Shown: positions 41,958 through 51,228, counted from the first letter of the stretch. The stretch is DNA of 64,000 nt from Arthrobacter sp. ZGTC131 (GCF_002929275.1 NZ_PJIK01000017.1:1-64000), one strand, 5' to 3'. Translations and numbers: made by a program. Notes: generated from the sequence alone by a model not told the origin.

Positions 41958-42499
41958 GCGTGCCGCTTTGCGAAGCCATCCCCTGGGCCGGAGACGGCCG
42001 GCGTGGCGCGGGGCTGAAACGATGCCGATTCCGCCGTTTCCCCCCGGGCCTCGGCCCTGGCCGTCAGCGTCCACGGAACCACGGTGCCAAACGGTCCGGC
42101 CACGCGGTCCGACACTGTGACGCCCAGCCATTCGCCGTCAGCCACCACAGCCGACGATGCCGTAGCGCCCGCCAGCTTCCTGACCATTCCCTCGACGGCG
42201 GACGGCGACTCTCCCCGGGCCAGCGCCCGGGCGCTGGCCCGGGCCGCTTCCTCCAGCCTGAGCTGGGTAATTCCCGCCGCAGACCCCGCCAACAGCATGG
42301 CCAGGAGCAGCAGGACCGCAGGAAGTGCGACCGCGAATTCTGCGGTCACGGCGCCGCTGGTGTTCCTTTCGCCGGCGCTCCCCTGGCCGTGAAGTTTCCC
42401 CGCCCCACGGTCAGATCGCTGCTGCACCGTCCGGTTGCCCGAGCGTCCGGCGCCCGACGGCGGTGCCGCCGCCAGCGGGGTCTGCGGTAGCGGGCTCAC
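41954..42499 (-). CDS. TadE-family pilus assembly protein
   Basis: 181 aa. The basic leader (about 47 residues) leads to SGAVTAEFAVALPAVLLLLAMLLAGSAA, the TadE motif with a prepilin-type Glu. The remainder is an extracytoplasmic domain. GTG start coupled to the preceding stop (GTGA). Likely a minor pseudopilin processed by a prepilin peptidase encoded elsewhere. Confidence 0.88.
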   Translation of the reverse strand: MSPLPQTPLAAAPPSGAGRSGNRTVQQRSDRGAGKLHGQGSAGERNTSGAVTAEFAVALPAVLLLLAMLLAGSAAGITQLRLEEAARASARALARGESPSAVEGMVRKLAGATASSAVVADGEWLGVTVSDRVAGPFGTVVPWTLTARAEARGETAESASFQPRATPAVSGPGDGFAKRHA

Positions 42500-42780
42500 G
42501 GCAAGGCCAGCGCCGTACGGATCAGGTTGAGCAGGAAGCCGCGGACTTCGTCGCTGCGCAGGATGAACACCAGGAGCCCGGCGAATCCGACCGCAGCCAG
42601 CGTGGCTATGGCATACTCGGCTGTCGCCATCCCGGCTTCCGAAGCCATGAGGGGCCGCCGGGTGCGCGCCTTGATGCGAGGCGCCGTACTGGCGCCGGGG
42701 TAGATCTCCCGGACAGCCCCGTCTGGGCTGTCCTGGTGCAAGGGCTGGGCCTCGGTGGCACCGTGTTGGTTCAGGGACAT
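42496..42780 (-). CDS. DUF4244 Flp-type pilin-like protein
   Basis: 94 aa. A long basic leader is followed by EAGMATAEYAIATLAAVGFAGLLVFILRS, with the Flp-pilin-like cleavage context (G-x-x-TAEYA) and a single helix. DUF4244 proteins occupy the major-pilin position of actinobacterial Tad loci. AGAAAGGAAAAGCT precedes the ATG, giving a stronger ribosome site than elsewhere in the operon, consistent with high expression. It is coupled to TadE downstream. Confidence 0.9.
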   Translation of the reverse strand: MSLNQHGATEAQPLHQDSPDGAVREIYPGASTAPRIKARTRRPLMASEAGMATAEYAIATLAAVGFAGLLVFILRSDEVRGFLLNLIRTALALP

Positions 42781-42936
42781 AGCTTTTCCTTTCTGGTTAT
42801 CCGGCGGGATTGCCGGTTAGTTCGACTGTTCCGCCTGGGGAGCGGGCCGGTAAGTGACGGATTCGCCTAAGTGGAAAAAGCGCCGTGCGTGCCGCCGTGT
42901 GGAGGAACAGTGCCCGGGTTGGCGATCAGACGGCAC
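42781..42936. other. intergenic gap inside the Tad operon
   Basis: 156 bp separate the TadC-type gene from the pilin. A possible processing or attenuation region: GGCGCTTTTTCC follows a GC-rich segment on the minus strand, but no convincing hairpin is seen. This could hold a separate pilin promoter. Confidence 0.4.
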
Positions 42937-43551
42937 TTAGGCTCCGGAGGGCACCAGCGCAAGCAACACGGGGACCACGCCCAGGCAGATGAACGCCGGC
43001 AGGGAGCACAGGCCCAAGGGAATCACGAGCTTGACGCTGAGGGACGCTGCGCGTTTTTCGGAGGAACGGAACCGTTCGCGCCTCATCCTGGCGGCCTGGG
43101 CATAGAGAATGGCCGACGACGGCGCACCGGTCAGTGCGGCGAATCCCAAGGCGTCGCGGAGGGCTAGTATCTCGGGTGACCTCGCCTGCGTACTCCGCCA
43201 GGCGGTGTCCCAATCAGCTCCGATGGCCATGGCCCCGACGACGGGTCTTAGCGACCGGCTGTACTCCGGCGACGCCGCGGCTGCCACCAGTTCCAGGGAC
43301 CGTCCGATCCCTGATCCGGCGTCGAGCATGGCTGCGACCAGCTCCAGCATCATTGCGGTGTCGCGTAGGCCCGCGCCGTGTCCGGCAGGAGCGGACCGGC
43401 CGGAGCCGCCGATGTGCGTCCCAGATTCCGGGATCATGCCGTTTCTGCCGAGAAGGCGCCGCCGAGTCCGCGAATGACCGGTGAACGCGACCGCCGCAGC
43501 AGCAGCCAACACCATGGCCACCAGTGCAGCGGAAAGAACCGGCCCGGTCAC
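42937..43551 (-). CDS. type II secretion F-domain protein (TadC type)
   Basis: About 204 aa. An N-terminal helix (GPVLSAALVAMVLAAAAAVAF) precedes a T2SF domain (MMLELVAAMLDAGSGIGRSLELVA ... MRRERFRSSEKRAASLSVKLVIPLGLCSLPAFICLGVVPV) with two C-terminal helices. The start is a GTG at 43551; the open extension to 43773 is Arg/Pro-rich and overlaps the upstream gene, so it is rejected. Inner-membrane platform protein of the Tad pilus. Confidence 0.85.
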   Translation of the reverse strand: MTGPVLSAALVAMVLAAAAAVAFTGHSRTRRRLLGRNGMIPESGTHIGGSGRSAPAGHGAGLRDTAMMLELVAAMLDAGSGIGRSLELVAAAASPEYSRSLRPVVGAMAIGADWDTAWRSTQARSPEILALRDALGFAALTGAPSSAILYAQAARMRRERFRSSEKRAASLSVKLVIPLGLCSLPAFICLGVVPVLLALVPSGA

Positions 43552-43711
43552 GAGCCGGGACCTGTCATGCCGGGGTTCCGTGGCACATTTGTCCCGTCGC
43601 GTCGGGGTCCGCGGCACCGTGGCCGTCGCATGTCGCCGGCCCGCTCTAGCGGCCGGGCACAGACCCGTAGCGGGCAGAGTCGTGTCGCCTGCCTGTCGCG
43701 TTGCGGCCCAC

Positions 43712-44629
43712 TCATGGCACTGACGCTCCGGCGGCGGCCCGCACGAGCCTTGCCGACCACAGCCTGCCGGCAACGGTAAGGACGACTCCTGCGACGAGTG
43801 CCGCCACGCCGATGGGTGTGCCGAGCAGCATCGCCAGCGGATCCACGCCCAGGCAGAACCCCAGCCCGAGTCCGAGCAGGGGAAGCCAGGTCAGCAACGT
43901 AACTGTCGCCTTGGGCCCGGCCAGGGCGGTCTGGCGCGCTGCTTCGGCGTCATCCTCGACCTCGAGCTGCGCAGCAAACCGGGTCAGCACGTCAGCCAGA
44001 GGACAGCCGCTGGCCTCGGCGATGTCAAAGCAGGCTGCCAGTTCCTGCCAAATCCGCGGTTCGCGGCTGCCGGCAGCGTGACCAGATGAGGAGGCGGCCA
44101 AACGAACTGCCTCGGCCACGGGCGAGCCGCGCATTGCCGCACCGCGCGCAGCAGCCAGGACCGCCGCCGAGCCGGGACTGAGCCGCGGCCCGCCGCCGGT
44201 GCCGTCGGCGGCATCGGATCCTCCGTACACGAGACACAATTCGTCCCAAAGGCGGGCAGGAGTCCGGCCGCCCTTCAGCAGGGCAGCGAGTTGCTGAACC
44301 AGTACTGTGAGGGACACCGCGGCGTCATTGCGACGCCTCCGGCTGAGGCTGAAGCGATCGCGGCCACCCCATGAAAGATCCTGCCCGTCGCTTGCTTCGA
44401 GGCCCCTCCGCCGACGATAGCGGCGGGCCGGTGAGACATCCGGGAGAGATCCCCGGGCCTCCGGGGATCCGGCGTTGGCCCAGCGTGCCGTTCCTCTCCT
44501 GCTGCGGGCTGTCCGACTCCCGGCGGCGCTCCCCGCGAATGCCTTGCGGACCCTGCGGTGAAGGCCTTGCGGCGGCCGCAGGATCAGCCAAAGCGCAATG
44601 GCCAACGCAGCAATAAGTACGGCGATCAC
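43712..44629 (-). CDS. type II secretion F-domain protein (TadB type)
   Basis: About 305 aa. An N-terminal helix (VIAVLIAALAIALWLIL), a basic cytoplasmic stretch, the F domain (VLVQQLAALLKGGRTPARLWDELCLVYGG) and two closing helices (VTLLTWLPLLGLGLGFCLG, VAALVAGVVLTVAGRLW). The GTG start overlaps the tadA stop (GTGA) and has GGGAG upstream. Partner of the TadC-type protein. Confidence 0.87.
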   Translation of the reverse strand: MIAVLIAALAIALWLILRPPQGLHRRVRKAFAGSAAGSRTARSRRGTARWANAGSPEARGSLPDVSPARRYRRRRGLEASDGQDLSWGGRDRFSLSRRRRNDAAVSLTVLVQQLAALLKGGRTPARLWDELCLVYGGSDAADGTGGGPRLSPGSAAVLAAARGAAMRGSPVAEAVRLAASSSGHAAGSREPRIWQELAACFDIAEASGCPLADVLTRFAAQLEVEDDAEAARQTALAGPKATVTLLTWLPLLGLGLGFCLGVDPLAMLLGTPIGVAALVAGVVLTVAGRLWSARLVRAAAGASVP

Positions 44630-45942
44630 GCTGGCGCTCCCGTTGTGCCGAGCCCTTCGTCCTGCTCCGCCATCCCCATCTTCTGCGGTAGCCCCGCGTC
44701 CATGCCGAGGCGCCGCGCCAGGGCCTCCCACGCCGGTCCGGTGAGCAGCTGTCCGCCCGAAATCTCGAGTGCCACGGCCACGCCAAGTCCGGCGGACGTG
44801 TCCGTCAGAACACCCACGCAGGCCACATACCGCCCGTGCCGGGATCGTGCCACGTGAACCACGATGTCCAGGGCGCTGGCAACCTGCAGCCTGACGGCGT
44901 CCTGCCCCAGCCCTGCCAGTGCCCCGAGCGCAATGAGCCGCGCCGGTACCGCGCCGGCGGCATTGGCGTGGATGGTCCCGCCACCGCCGGTATGTCCGGT
45001 GTTCATTGCGGTTAGGAGTTCCCGCACCTCAGCGCCGCGGCACTCTCCCACCACCAGCCGGTCCGGCCGCATTCTCAGCGCCTGCCGCACCAGCTCACCC
45101 AAATCCACTTCGCCGCCGCCTTCCAAGTTGCCGTGCCGCGACTCGAGCTGGACAACGTGCGGGTGTACCGGGTTCAGCTCGGAGGCGTCCTCAATCAGGA
45201 CCAGCCGTTCACCGGGATGACAGAGTCCCAGCAGCGTGGACAGCAGGGTGGTTTTCCCTGACCCCGTAGCTCCGCTGACTAGAAAGCTCAGCCGCTGCTC
45301 CACCAAGCGTTCCAGTACCGCCTGCACCAGAAGGCCGAACATACCTCCCTGCCGGAGCTCGTCCATGGAAAAGACCTGTTCGCGCCGGATCCTGACACTC
45401 AGGAGCGTCCCGGATGCGGAGATGGGAGGCAGGACTGCGTGAACGCGGTAACCGCCCTCGAGCCGAACATCCACGCAGGGTGATCCGTCGTCCAGGCGCC
45501 GTCCGCCCGCCGCCACCAGCCTGGCGGCTAGGGCCCGGACCTGGGCTTCTCCGGCGAAGACCACAGGCGCCCGTTCGATGCCCCTGCCGCGGTCAAGCCA
45601 CACGGAACCGGGCGCGTTGACGAATATGTCCGTCACCGACGCATCCCGGACCAGCTGCTGCAGGGGCCCGAGCCCGTTCAGTTCAGCACTGATGCGTTCG
45701 ACGGCGGCAAGGGACCCCGCGGTGCCGAGCAGCTTTCCCGTAGCCTGTACGGCGGCCGCAACGCGCGAGGGAGTGACTGGTCCGGCATCTGCCATGACGG
45801 ATTCGCGCACGGTTTCCAACAGCCCCGCGTCGAGGGCCCTCGCCGCCCGCCGCCGGCTGGCGCTCGACGCCAGCCCGGGGCCCGCCGCAGCACCTGGCCG
45901 CGGACCGAAACCTGGCTCCGGAATGCCCAAATGGGCACTCAC
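44626..45942 (-). CDS. tadA: TadA/CpaF secretion ATPase
   Basis: 438-aa type II/IV secretion ATPase. After an Ala/Arg-rich leader and an N-terminal domain come the Walker A GATGSGKTT (224-232), Asp box LVLIEDASELNP, Walker B RLVVGECRG and His box GGGGTIHANAAG. It powers pilus polymerisation at the inner membrane. The start overlaps the ssd-type stop by 4 bp. Confidence 0.94.
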   Translation of the reverse strand: MSAHLGIPEPGFGPRPGAAAGPGLASSASRRRAARALDAGLLETVRESVMADAGPVTPSRVAAAVQATGKLLGTAGSLAAVERISAELNGLGPLQQLVRDASVTDIFVNAPGSVWLDRGRGIERAPVVFAGEAQVRALAARLVAAGGRRLDDGSPCVDVRLEGGYRVHAVLPPISASGTLLSVRIRREQVFSMDELRQGGMFGLLVQAVLERLVEQRLSFLVSGATGSGKTTLLSTLLGLCHPGERLVLIEDASELNPVHPHVVQLESRHGNLEGGGEVDLGELVRQALRMRPDRLVVGECRGAEVRELLTAMNTGHTGGGGTIHANAAGAVPARLIALGALAGLGQDAVRLQVASALDIVVHVARSRHGRYVACVGVLTDTSAGLGVAVALEISGGQLLTGPAWEALARRLGMDAGLPQKMGMAEQDEGLGTTGAPA

Positions 45943-47213
45943 CGGACATCCCCCGCCAGCAGCTCATCGTCGAGAATGTCCAGCACCGAGGCCGCGAAGC
46001 GGCGGATGCTCTTCCGCTTGCCGTGTTCCAGTAGGCGGCCGAGTTCGGCGGCCGCAGCCGTGCCGCGCACTTCCGGCATCCGGCCGTGCAGCGGAAGGCC
46101 CACAGACTCGGCAATCAGTGCTCCGTCCAGCGCAGCCCCGGCCTTCCCCCTGACAAGCAGCGCCGACTCCACGGGCGGCAGCTCCTGCAGCAGCCGGGCA
46201 GCAGCGACAGCCGCCTTCAACTGCGCCGGGACCACGACCAGCAGGCGGTCACAGTCCCAGGCAAAAGTCCGCAACGGTTCGCCATTCCGCCCGATGTCGA
46301 CGATGACCAGCTCGTAGCCCCGCCGTGCGGCGTCGAGTACTCCGCCCACGCTGGCGGAGTCGACAGCCGGCGGCCTTTCCCTTGTGCCGGGCCACGACAG
46401 GAACGAAAACCCTCCGGCCATGGGCAGGGCGTCCGCGAGCTGCTCGGGGTCGATGCTGCCACTGGCATCCGACAGATCCGGCCATCGGAGGCCCGGCGAT
46501 TCCTCGGCCGCCAAGGCGAGTTCGAGTCCGCCTCCCCAGGGGTCTGCGTCCACGAGCAGAACCCTTGCGCCGAGGCCTGCCGCCGCCTGGGCAAGCCAGA
46601 TCGCCGCCGTGGTGGCGCCTGCACCTCCGCAACCGCCGGTAACGCCGAGGACCATTCCCCCGGCCTCCGGTGCACGTGAGCGGCTGAGGTACTCGGCGAG
46701 CCACGCAGCGGCGTCGGGGAGGACGGCTACGCGTTGCGCGCCAAGGGCCGCTCCGAGGTGCCACAGCGCATCCCCTTCCCCGCTCAGACCCACGAGCACG
46801 GATGGCGCGCGGCGGCGCGGAGGCAGATCTCGAACATCGCTGCCCACCAATACGGCCGCGGCCGAATCCCAGTAGGGAGCAGCCTCCGCGATGTCGGCAG
46901 CCACGCGCAGGCTGGCCCCGGCGGCCGCCACGATCCGTTCTACTTCGGCATGGAGAAAATCGAAGGCGGTGACCAGCAGTACCTCGCTCGCCTCAACGGG
47001 CAGCCAGGGCTCCGGACCACGTCCGGTCTGCCGGATCCTTGCAGCACGCTCGGCAGCAGACGTCCGCCGCGCTGCCGGCGCTCGCCCGTCAGGTGTACCC
47101 GGTGCCCTGTCCGCCGTGCGCTGTGCGGGGATGCCCTGACCGGATGGCATAGCCGCCGGCTCAATATCCGGTTCGGGGGCGCTTTCCTGGTTCCGTGCAT
47201 GGTGCCTGCTCAT
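45939..47213 (-). CDS. septum-site-determining (Ssd)/CpaE-like MinD-family protein
   Basis: 424 aa. A Pro/Ala/Arg-rich leader and a receiver-like domain (about 60-180) are followed by a MinD/ParA-like domain with GVTGGCGGAGATTAAIWLAQ and LLVDADPWGGG. The P-loop lacks both the signature Lys and the canonical Lys of KGGxGKT, as in the Ssd (Rv3660c) group. First gene of the Tad operon, likely localising the pilus or linking it to division. CAGGGT 6 nt before the ATG may be the -10 of a leaderless transcript. Confidence 0.88.
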   Translation of the reverse strand: MSRHHARNQESAPEPDIEPAAMPSGQGIPAQRTADRAPGTPDGRAPAARRTSAAERAARIRQTGRGPEPWLPVEASEVLLVTAFDFLHAEVERIVAAAGASLRVAADIAEAAPYWDSAAAVLVGSDVRDLPPRRRAPSVLVGLSGEGDALWHLGAALGAQRVAVLPDAAAWLAEYLSRSRAPEAGGMVLGVTGGCGGAGATTAAIWLAQAAAGLGARVLLVDADPWGGGLELALAAEESPGLRWPDLSDASGSIDPEQLADALPMAGGFSFLSWPGTRERPPAVDSASVGGVLDAARRGYELVIVDIGRNGEPLRTFAWDCDRLLVVVPAQLKAAVAAARLLQELPPVESALLVRGKAGAALDGALIAESVGLPLHGRMPEVRGTAAAAELGRLLEHGKRKSIRRFAASVLDILDDELLAGDVR

Positions 47214-47256
47214 GCGTCCACCCTGCCGAAAAGATCCGTTGCTGGTCAGGGCCGGA

Positions 47257-47273
47257 TTGTCCTATGTGGACAA
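47257..47273. promoter_or_regulatory. inverted repeat TTGTCC-N5-GGACAA in the ssd/pol divergent region
   Basis: A 17-bp inverted repeat with perfect 6-bp arms lies 44 bp upstream of the Tad operon start. It is a candidate operator for the operon; the regulator is unknown. Confidence 0.4.
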
Positions 47274-47429
47274 CCCGGCGGCCCTCGCCCTGTGGAGGAG
47301 ATGTCCGGCGGCGCGGCCGGACGGACGTATTGCACAAATCCGGCGCCCGGATCCCGGTCCTCGGCTTCCCGTAAGCGCCGGCAAGCGGGGCGGCAAAGAA
47401 CACCGCCTGCGGCAAGGCAGAATTGACGC

Positions 47430-49178
47430 ATGTATCTGTTGCTCGCCGCCCACGCTGACGGCGCAGTCATACAGGAACTCACCGCCGCCGGCCTGCCCAG
47501 TCCCGGCAATCCGGAACCGCGGATCATCAGGCGAAACTCCACCGGAGAATCCTCGGCACCAGGCAAACAGCCCAGCGCAACCGGACTTGCCGCCGTCGTG
47601 CGTGAACTCGAAAAGCGGCGGCCGCGCTGGATCTGGCACCGGACGCAGGACTGGTACCCGGCCCTGCTGCAGGCCGGCGTCGAGCTGGAGCGCTGCTACG
47701 ATCTCGCACTGTGCGGCGCCATCCTGGCGCATTCGGAGTTCACGGCGCATACCGCCTATGCGGAAAACGCCGAGAAGCTGACGCAGGACGACGATCTCCA
47801 GCCGCCGCGGGTGCTTCAGCCACCGCCTCCGCCCGCCGATCAGGGTGCGCTCTTCGACGACCCCGGACTGAGATCCGAACCCCGGCATACCCTCGATGAG
47901 CTCCGCACCGACTACGCCGCCCAGCAGGAGGCTCTGGGGGCCGCAAGCGCGGACGGCAACCGGAGGCAGCGGCTGCAGCTGCTGCTCGCCGCCGAATCCG
48001 CCGGGGCCATGATCGCCGCCGAGATGCAGCATGCGGGCGTGCCTTGGCGGGAGGAGCTGCACGAACAGATCCTCGCCGAATATCTGGGCCCGCGGCCGCC
48101 GCTGGGACACCGGCCCGCCAAACTCGAGGCACTCAACTCGGAACTCCGCCGGCTCCTCAACTCGCCGAGCCTGAACCCGGACTCGCCGCAGGAGCTCATG
48201 CGCGCTCTGCACCGGAATGGCATCGAGGTAAAGTCGACCCGGCAGTGGGAGCTCAAGGAGTCCAGCCATCCGGCCATCGAGCCGCTGCTGGCCTACAAGA
48301 AGCTCTCCCGGCTGCATACCGCGAACGGGTGGGCGTGGCTGGATGCCTGGGTAAAGAACGGCCGGTTCCAGCCCGAGTACGTGGTGGGCGGCGTCGTATC
48401 GGGGCGCTGGGCTTCACGCGGCGGCGGTGCCCTGCAGATCCCCCGCCAGATCCGCGGCGCGGTGCATGCCGATCCGGGCCACAAACTGATCGTTGCGGAC
48501 GCCTCCCAACTTGAACCCCGCGTTCTGGTAGCGCTGGCCCAGGACTCCACCATGGCCGAGGCGGCCCGCGACCAGGACCTCTACGCGGGCATCGCCGCTA
48601 AGGGATTCGGCGGCGATCGCGGGAAAGCCAAGATGGCGCTGCTGGGCGCTATGTACGGTGCCACGTCCGGCGAAGCAGGGCGCCTCATGCCGCAGCTGGC
48701 ACGGACCTACCCGCGCGCCGTCGGCTTCGTGGAGCGGGCGGCCCGCGACGGCGAGGCCGGGAAAACGGTCACCTCCCGTCTGGGCCGCAGCAGCCCGCCC
48801 CCGTCCGAGCGATGGCTCCTCAGCCAGCGGTCCACTTCGGCCGAGGAGCAGCGGCGGGCGGATTCGATCGCCCGCTCGCGGGGCCGGTTCACGCGCAACT
48901 TCGTCGTGCAGGGCTCCGCGGCGGACTGGGCCGCCTGCTGGCTGGCGGAATTACGACGCCGGTTGCGCACCTTGCGTGCCGACGGTTCCGCTTCCGGGGA
49001 GCTCGTTTTCTTCCTGCACGACGAAGTCATGGTCCACGCCCCCGAGGCGGCCGTGGATGCCTGCATCAGGGCGATCGAGGCAGCCGCCAACGCCGCCAAG
49101 GAGCTGCTCTTCGGCCCTATTCCAGTGGAGTTCCCGGTGAGTGTGGCGGTAGTGGACTCCTACGACCACGCGAAGTAA
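47430..49178 (+). CDS. PolA-like DNA polymerase with degenerate 3'-5' exonuclease domain
   Basis: 582 aa, the actinobacterial short PolA-like form. The polymerase domain has motif A VADASQLEPRVLVALAQD, motif B KMALLGAMYGATSGEAGRL and motif C FFLHDEVMVHAP, so it is probably active. The N-terminal region occupies the exonuclease position, but no DxE motif I is visible, so proofreading is doubtful. No 5'-3' exonuclease domain. CAGAAT 6 nt before the ATG suggests a leaderless message. Neighbouring nth and Nudix genes suggest a DNA-maintenance block. Confidence 0.9.
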   Translation: MYLLLAAHADGAVIQELTAAGLPSPGNPEPRIIRRNSTGESSAPGKQPSATGLAAVVRELEKRRPRWIWHRTQDWYPALLQAGVELERCYDLALCGAILAHSEFTAHTAYAENAEKLTQDDDLQPPRVLQPPPPPADQGALFDDPGLRSEPRHTLDELRTDYAAQQEALGAASADGNRRQRLQLLLAAESAGAMIAAEMQHAGVPWREELHEQILAEYLGPRPPLGHRPAKLEALNSELRRLLNSPSLNPDSPQELMRALHRNGIEVKSTRQWELKESSHPAIEPLLAYKKLSRLHTANGWAWLDAWVKNGRFQPEYVVGGVVSGRWASRGGGALQIPRQIRGAVHADPGHKLIVADASQLEPRVLVALAQDSTMAEAARDQDLYAGIAAKGFGGDRGKAKMALLGAMYGATSGEAGRLMPQLARTYPRAVGFVERAARDGEAGKTVTSRLGRSSPPPSERWLLSQRSTSAEEQRRADSIARSRGRFTRNFVVQGSAADWAACWLAELRRRLRTLRADGSASGELVFFLHDEVMVHAPEAAVDACIRAIEAAANAAKELLFGPIPVEFPVSVAVVDSYDHAK

Positions 49179-49210
49179 GGACGCCCCGTCAGGCGCCGGT
49201 CGATAACAGA

Positions 49211-49232
49211 GCCCCTGGGCTGCAGCCGGGGC
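49211..49232 (+). terminator. weak hairpin after the polymerase gene
   Basis: GCCCC pairs with GGGGC around the self-complementary GGCTGCAGCC. It lies 33 bp after the stop; no T tract. Confidence 0.4.
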
Positions 49233-49426
49233 GTGACAATAGCCGCTCAACGGCGGGAAATAAAGTCACATCCGTCCGCCATGGACACGTACCGTTGAAC
49301 GAAGTAACGTACCCGCGGGTAGCTCGCCCCCTGTGGCCCAGGACACTAGGCTCGAAAGTGGCCGGGCAGTGGCAGAATCGTTGGTCCGGCACGTGCAATG
49401 AAGCATCAGCAGGGGGTTCCACGCCA

Positions 49427-49624
49427 ATGGCGGGCAAATTTGAAGTACACGAGGACGGCGAGCAGTCCTATAAATTCCGGCTCATGGACGGGGACGGCAA
49501 CGTGGTGGCTGTGTCCCCGCGGTTCAGGACCGTATCCGGCGTCCTGGCGGGCATCAACGCGATGCGGGAAAACGCCGCAACGGGGCTTGTAGTGGACCTG
49601 CGGAAGCCGCAGCCCCAGCGCTAG
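49427..49624 (+). CDS. YegP-family (DUF1508) protein
   Basis: 65 aa, one DUF1508 repeat: KFEVHEDGEQSYKFRLMDGDGNVVAVSPRF followed by GVLAGINAMRENA, where the family consensus is YYWRLKAANGEVIA...Y. The start has AGGGGG 8 bases upstream. The frame is open far upstream into the polymerase region, but that part is a shadow of it. Function unknown (stress-associated in enterobacteria). Its stop overlaps the convergent Nudix stop by 4 bp. Confidence 0.85.
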   Translation: MAGKFEVHEDGEQSYKFRLMDGDGNVVAVSPRFRTVSGVLAGINAMRENAATGLVVDLRKPQPQR

Positions 49625-50298
49625 AGATCCAACTGGTGCAGCCGGGTCCGGTCCCACGGAACAGCCCAGTCCAGCTGGTCGAACAGTTCGTTCAGGATCA
49701 TGCCGGTAAAGCCCCAGACCACCACTTCCTTGACGGTGAACGCCGGACTCTGGAACGTCTGGTTCATCCTCGTGACGGTGGCCATCGCCCGGTTTTCCGG
49801 ATCCAGCAGGTCCCGAACCGGGACGCGGAAAACCTGGGCGGACTCGCCGTAGTCCATAACTCGGACGGGCGACGGCGAGGCCCACCATCCGAGGACCGGC
49901 GTCACGAGGTAATTGCCGCGGGGCAGCGCCAGTTCGGGCAGGACCCCGAGCACTTCCACGCCTGCCGGATCCACCCCGGTCTCCTCCTCGGCCTCGCGCA
50001 GCGCCGCCGCGACCGGAGACTCGTCCGGATCGATGCCGCCACCGGGAAATGCCACCTGACCGGGGTGGTCGTCCAGCGTGTGCGCGCGCTCGAGGAGCAG
50101 CACGTCCAGGTCCGCGGCCACCAGCGGCTTTCCCGAGGCCGCCGGGACGTTGTCCAGCGCACCGAAGAGGATCAGCACGGCAGCCTTTCGTGCCACCGAG
50201 GCGTCCACCGTGAGCGTGCGCCAGTACGGATTCCGCGCCGGTCCTGTTCCGGCGTTGATCGACTTGACGAGGTCCACCAAGTCCTGGCGCGCGGTCAT
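49621..50298 (-). CDS. Nudix hydrolase, CoA-pyrophosphatase type
   Basis: 225 aa. The Nudix box [24 protein letters not shown] is intact (G-x5-E-x7-REUxEExGU). The upstream [21 protein letters not shown] fits the NudL/CoA-diphosphatase UPF0035 pattern. It probably cleaves CoA or an oxidised CoA derivative. Start overlaps the nth stop by 4 bp (ATGA). Confidence 0.9.
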   Translation of the reverse strand: MTARQDLVDLVKSINAGTGPARNPYWRTLTVDASVARKAAVLILFGALDNVPAASGKPLVAADLDVLLLERAHTLDDHPGQVAFPGGGIDPDESPVAAALREAEEETGVDPAGVEVLGVLPELALPRGNYLVTPVLGWWASPSPVRVMDYGESAQVFRVPVRDLLDPENRAMATVTRMNQTFQSPAFTVKEVVVWGFTGMILNELFDQLDWAVPWDRTRLHQLDL

Positions 50299-51218
50299 GG
50301 GACCCTCCGCTGGGATTCCATCCGGATCTCGGCCGCACGGTGGGTCTCGGCCAGGAGCCTGCCGAGGAGTGCCTCGTTTCCCGGCGCGAGCTCGTACTTA
50401 AGGAGTTTCGCGGCCTTGGCCGGGTCCGTCTCGCCCAGGCCAAAGCTGGGACACCAGTTGGCCACGGCGCAGGCGCCGCAGGCGGGCTTCCGGGAATGGC
50501 AGACCCGCCGGCCGTGGAACACCACGCGGTGGGACAGCATGGTCCAGTCGCGGGGCTCGAACAGTTCCGCCACATCGGATTCGATGCGGACTGGATCGTC
50601 GGACTCGGTCCAGCCGAACCGCCGCGCCAGGCGTCCGAAGTGCGTGTCCACGGTGATGCCGGGAATGCCGAAGGCATTTCCCAGCACCACGTTCGCGGTT
50701 TTCCGTCCGACGCCGGGAAGCGTCACCAGATCTTCGAGCCGGCCGGGAACCACGCCGTCGAACTCGTCCACGAGCCGGTTCCCAAGGGCCAGGAGGTTCT
50801 TCGTCTTGGCCCGGAAGAATCCTGTCGGCTTGATGATCGCCTCCAGCTCCGCGGTGTCGGCTTCGGCCATGGCACGTGCGTCCGGATAGCGGGCGAACAG
50901 CAGCGGCGTGATGAGGTTGACGGTCACGTCGGTGGTTTGCGCGGACAGCACCGTGGCCACCAGGAGCTCAAACGGATTCCGGAAGTCGAGCTCGGCGTGG
51001 GCATAGGGGTACTGCTCGGCAAGGGCCCGGTTGATTCGCCGGGCCCGCCGCTTCCGCGCCAGTGTTGACTCGCCGGAACCGGGCGCACCCGCTTCGGGCG
51101 CACCGGTTCCCGCCGCCGTCGGGCTTCCGGGCGCACCGGTTCCCGCCGTCGTCGGGCTTCCGGGCGCACCGGCTCCGTTCCGCACGGTGCCGCGACGGGG
51201 TGTGCTGGAGGTGGCCAC
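50295..51218 (-). CDS. nth: endonuclease III
   Basis: About 307 aa. The HhH-GPD fold has the catalytic Lys in [18 protein letters not shown] and Asp in [14 protein letters not shown]. The 4Fe-4S cluster loop [17 protein letters not shown] (C-x6-C-x2-C-x5-C) is complete. It removes oxidised pyrimidines. A non-conserved N-terminal leader of about 45 residues contains [11 protein letters not shown] repeats encoded by a roughly 36-bp tandem repeat (51085-51178). The true start is uncertain: GTG at 51218 is used; a later GTG is at 51185. Confidence 0.92.
   Translation of the reverse strand: MATSSTPRRGTVRNGAGAPGSPTTAGTGAPGSPTAAGTGAPEAGAPGSGESTLARKRRARRINRALAEQYPYAHAELDFRNPFELLVATVLSAQTTDVTVNLITPLLFARYPDARAMAEADTAELEAIIKPTGFFRAKTKNLLALGNRLVDEFDGVVPGRLEDLVTLPGVGRKTANVVLGNAFGIPGITVDTHFGRLARRFGWTESDDPVRIESDVAELFEPRDWTMLSHRVVFHGRRVCHSRKPACGACAVANWCPSFGLGETDPAKAAKLLKYELAPGNEALLGRLLAETHRAAEIRMESQRRVP
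51085..51178. repeat. 36-bp tandem repeat in the nth leader
   Basis: The block CGGGCGCACCGGTTCCCGCC-GTCGGGCTTC recurs about 2.5 times, coding for Gly/Ala/Pro/Thr-rich units at the N-terminus of the endonuclease. Confidence 0.75.
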
Positions 51219-51228
51219 GGGAGGCCGG

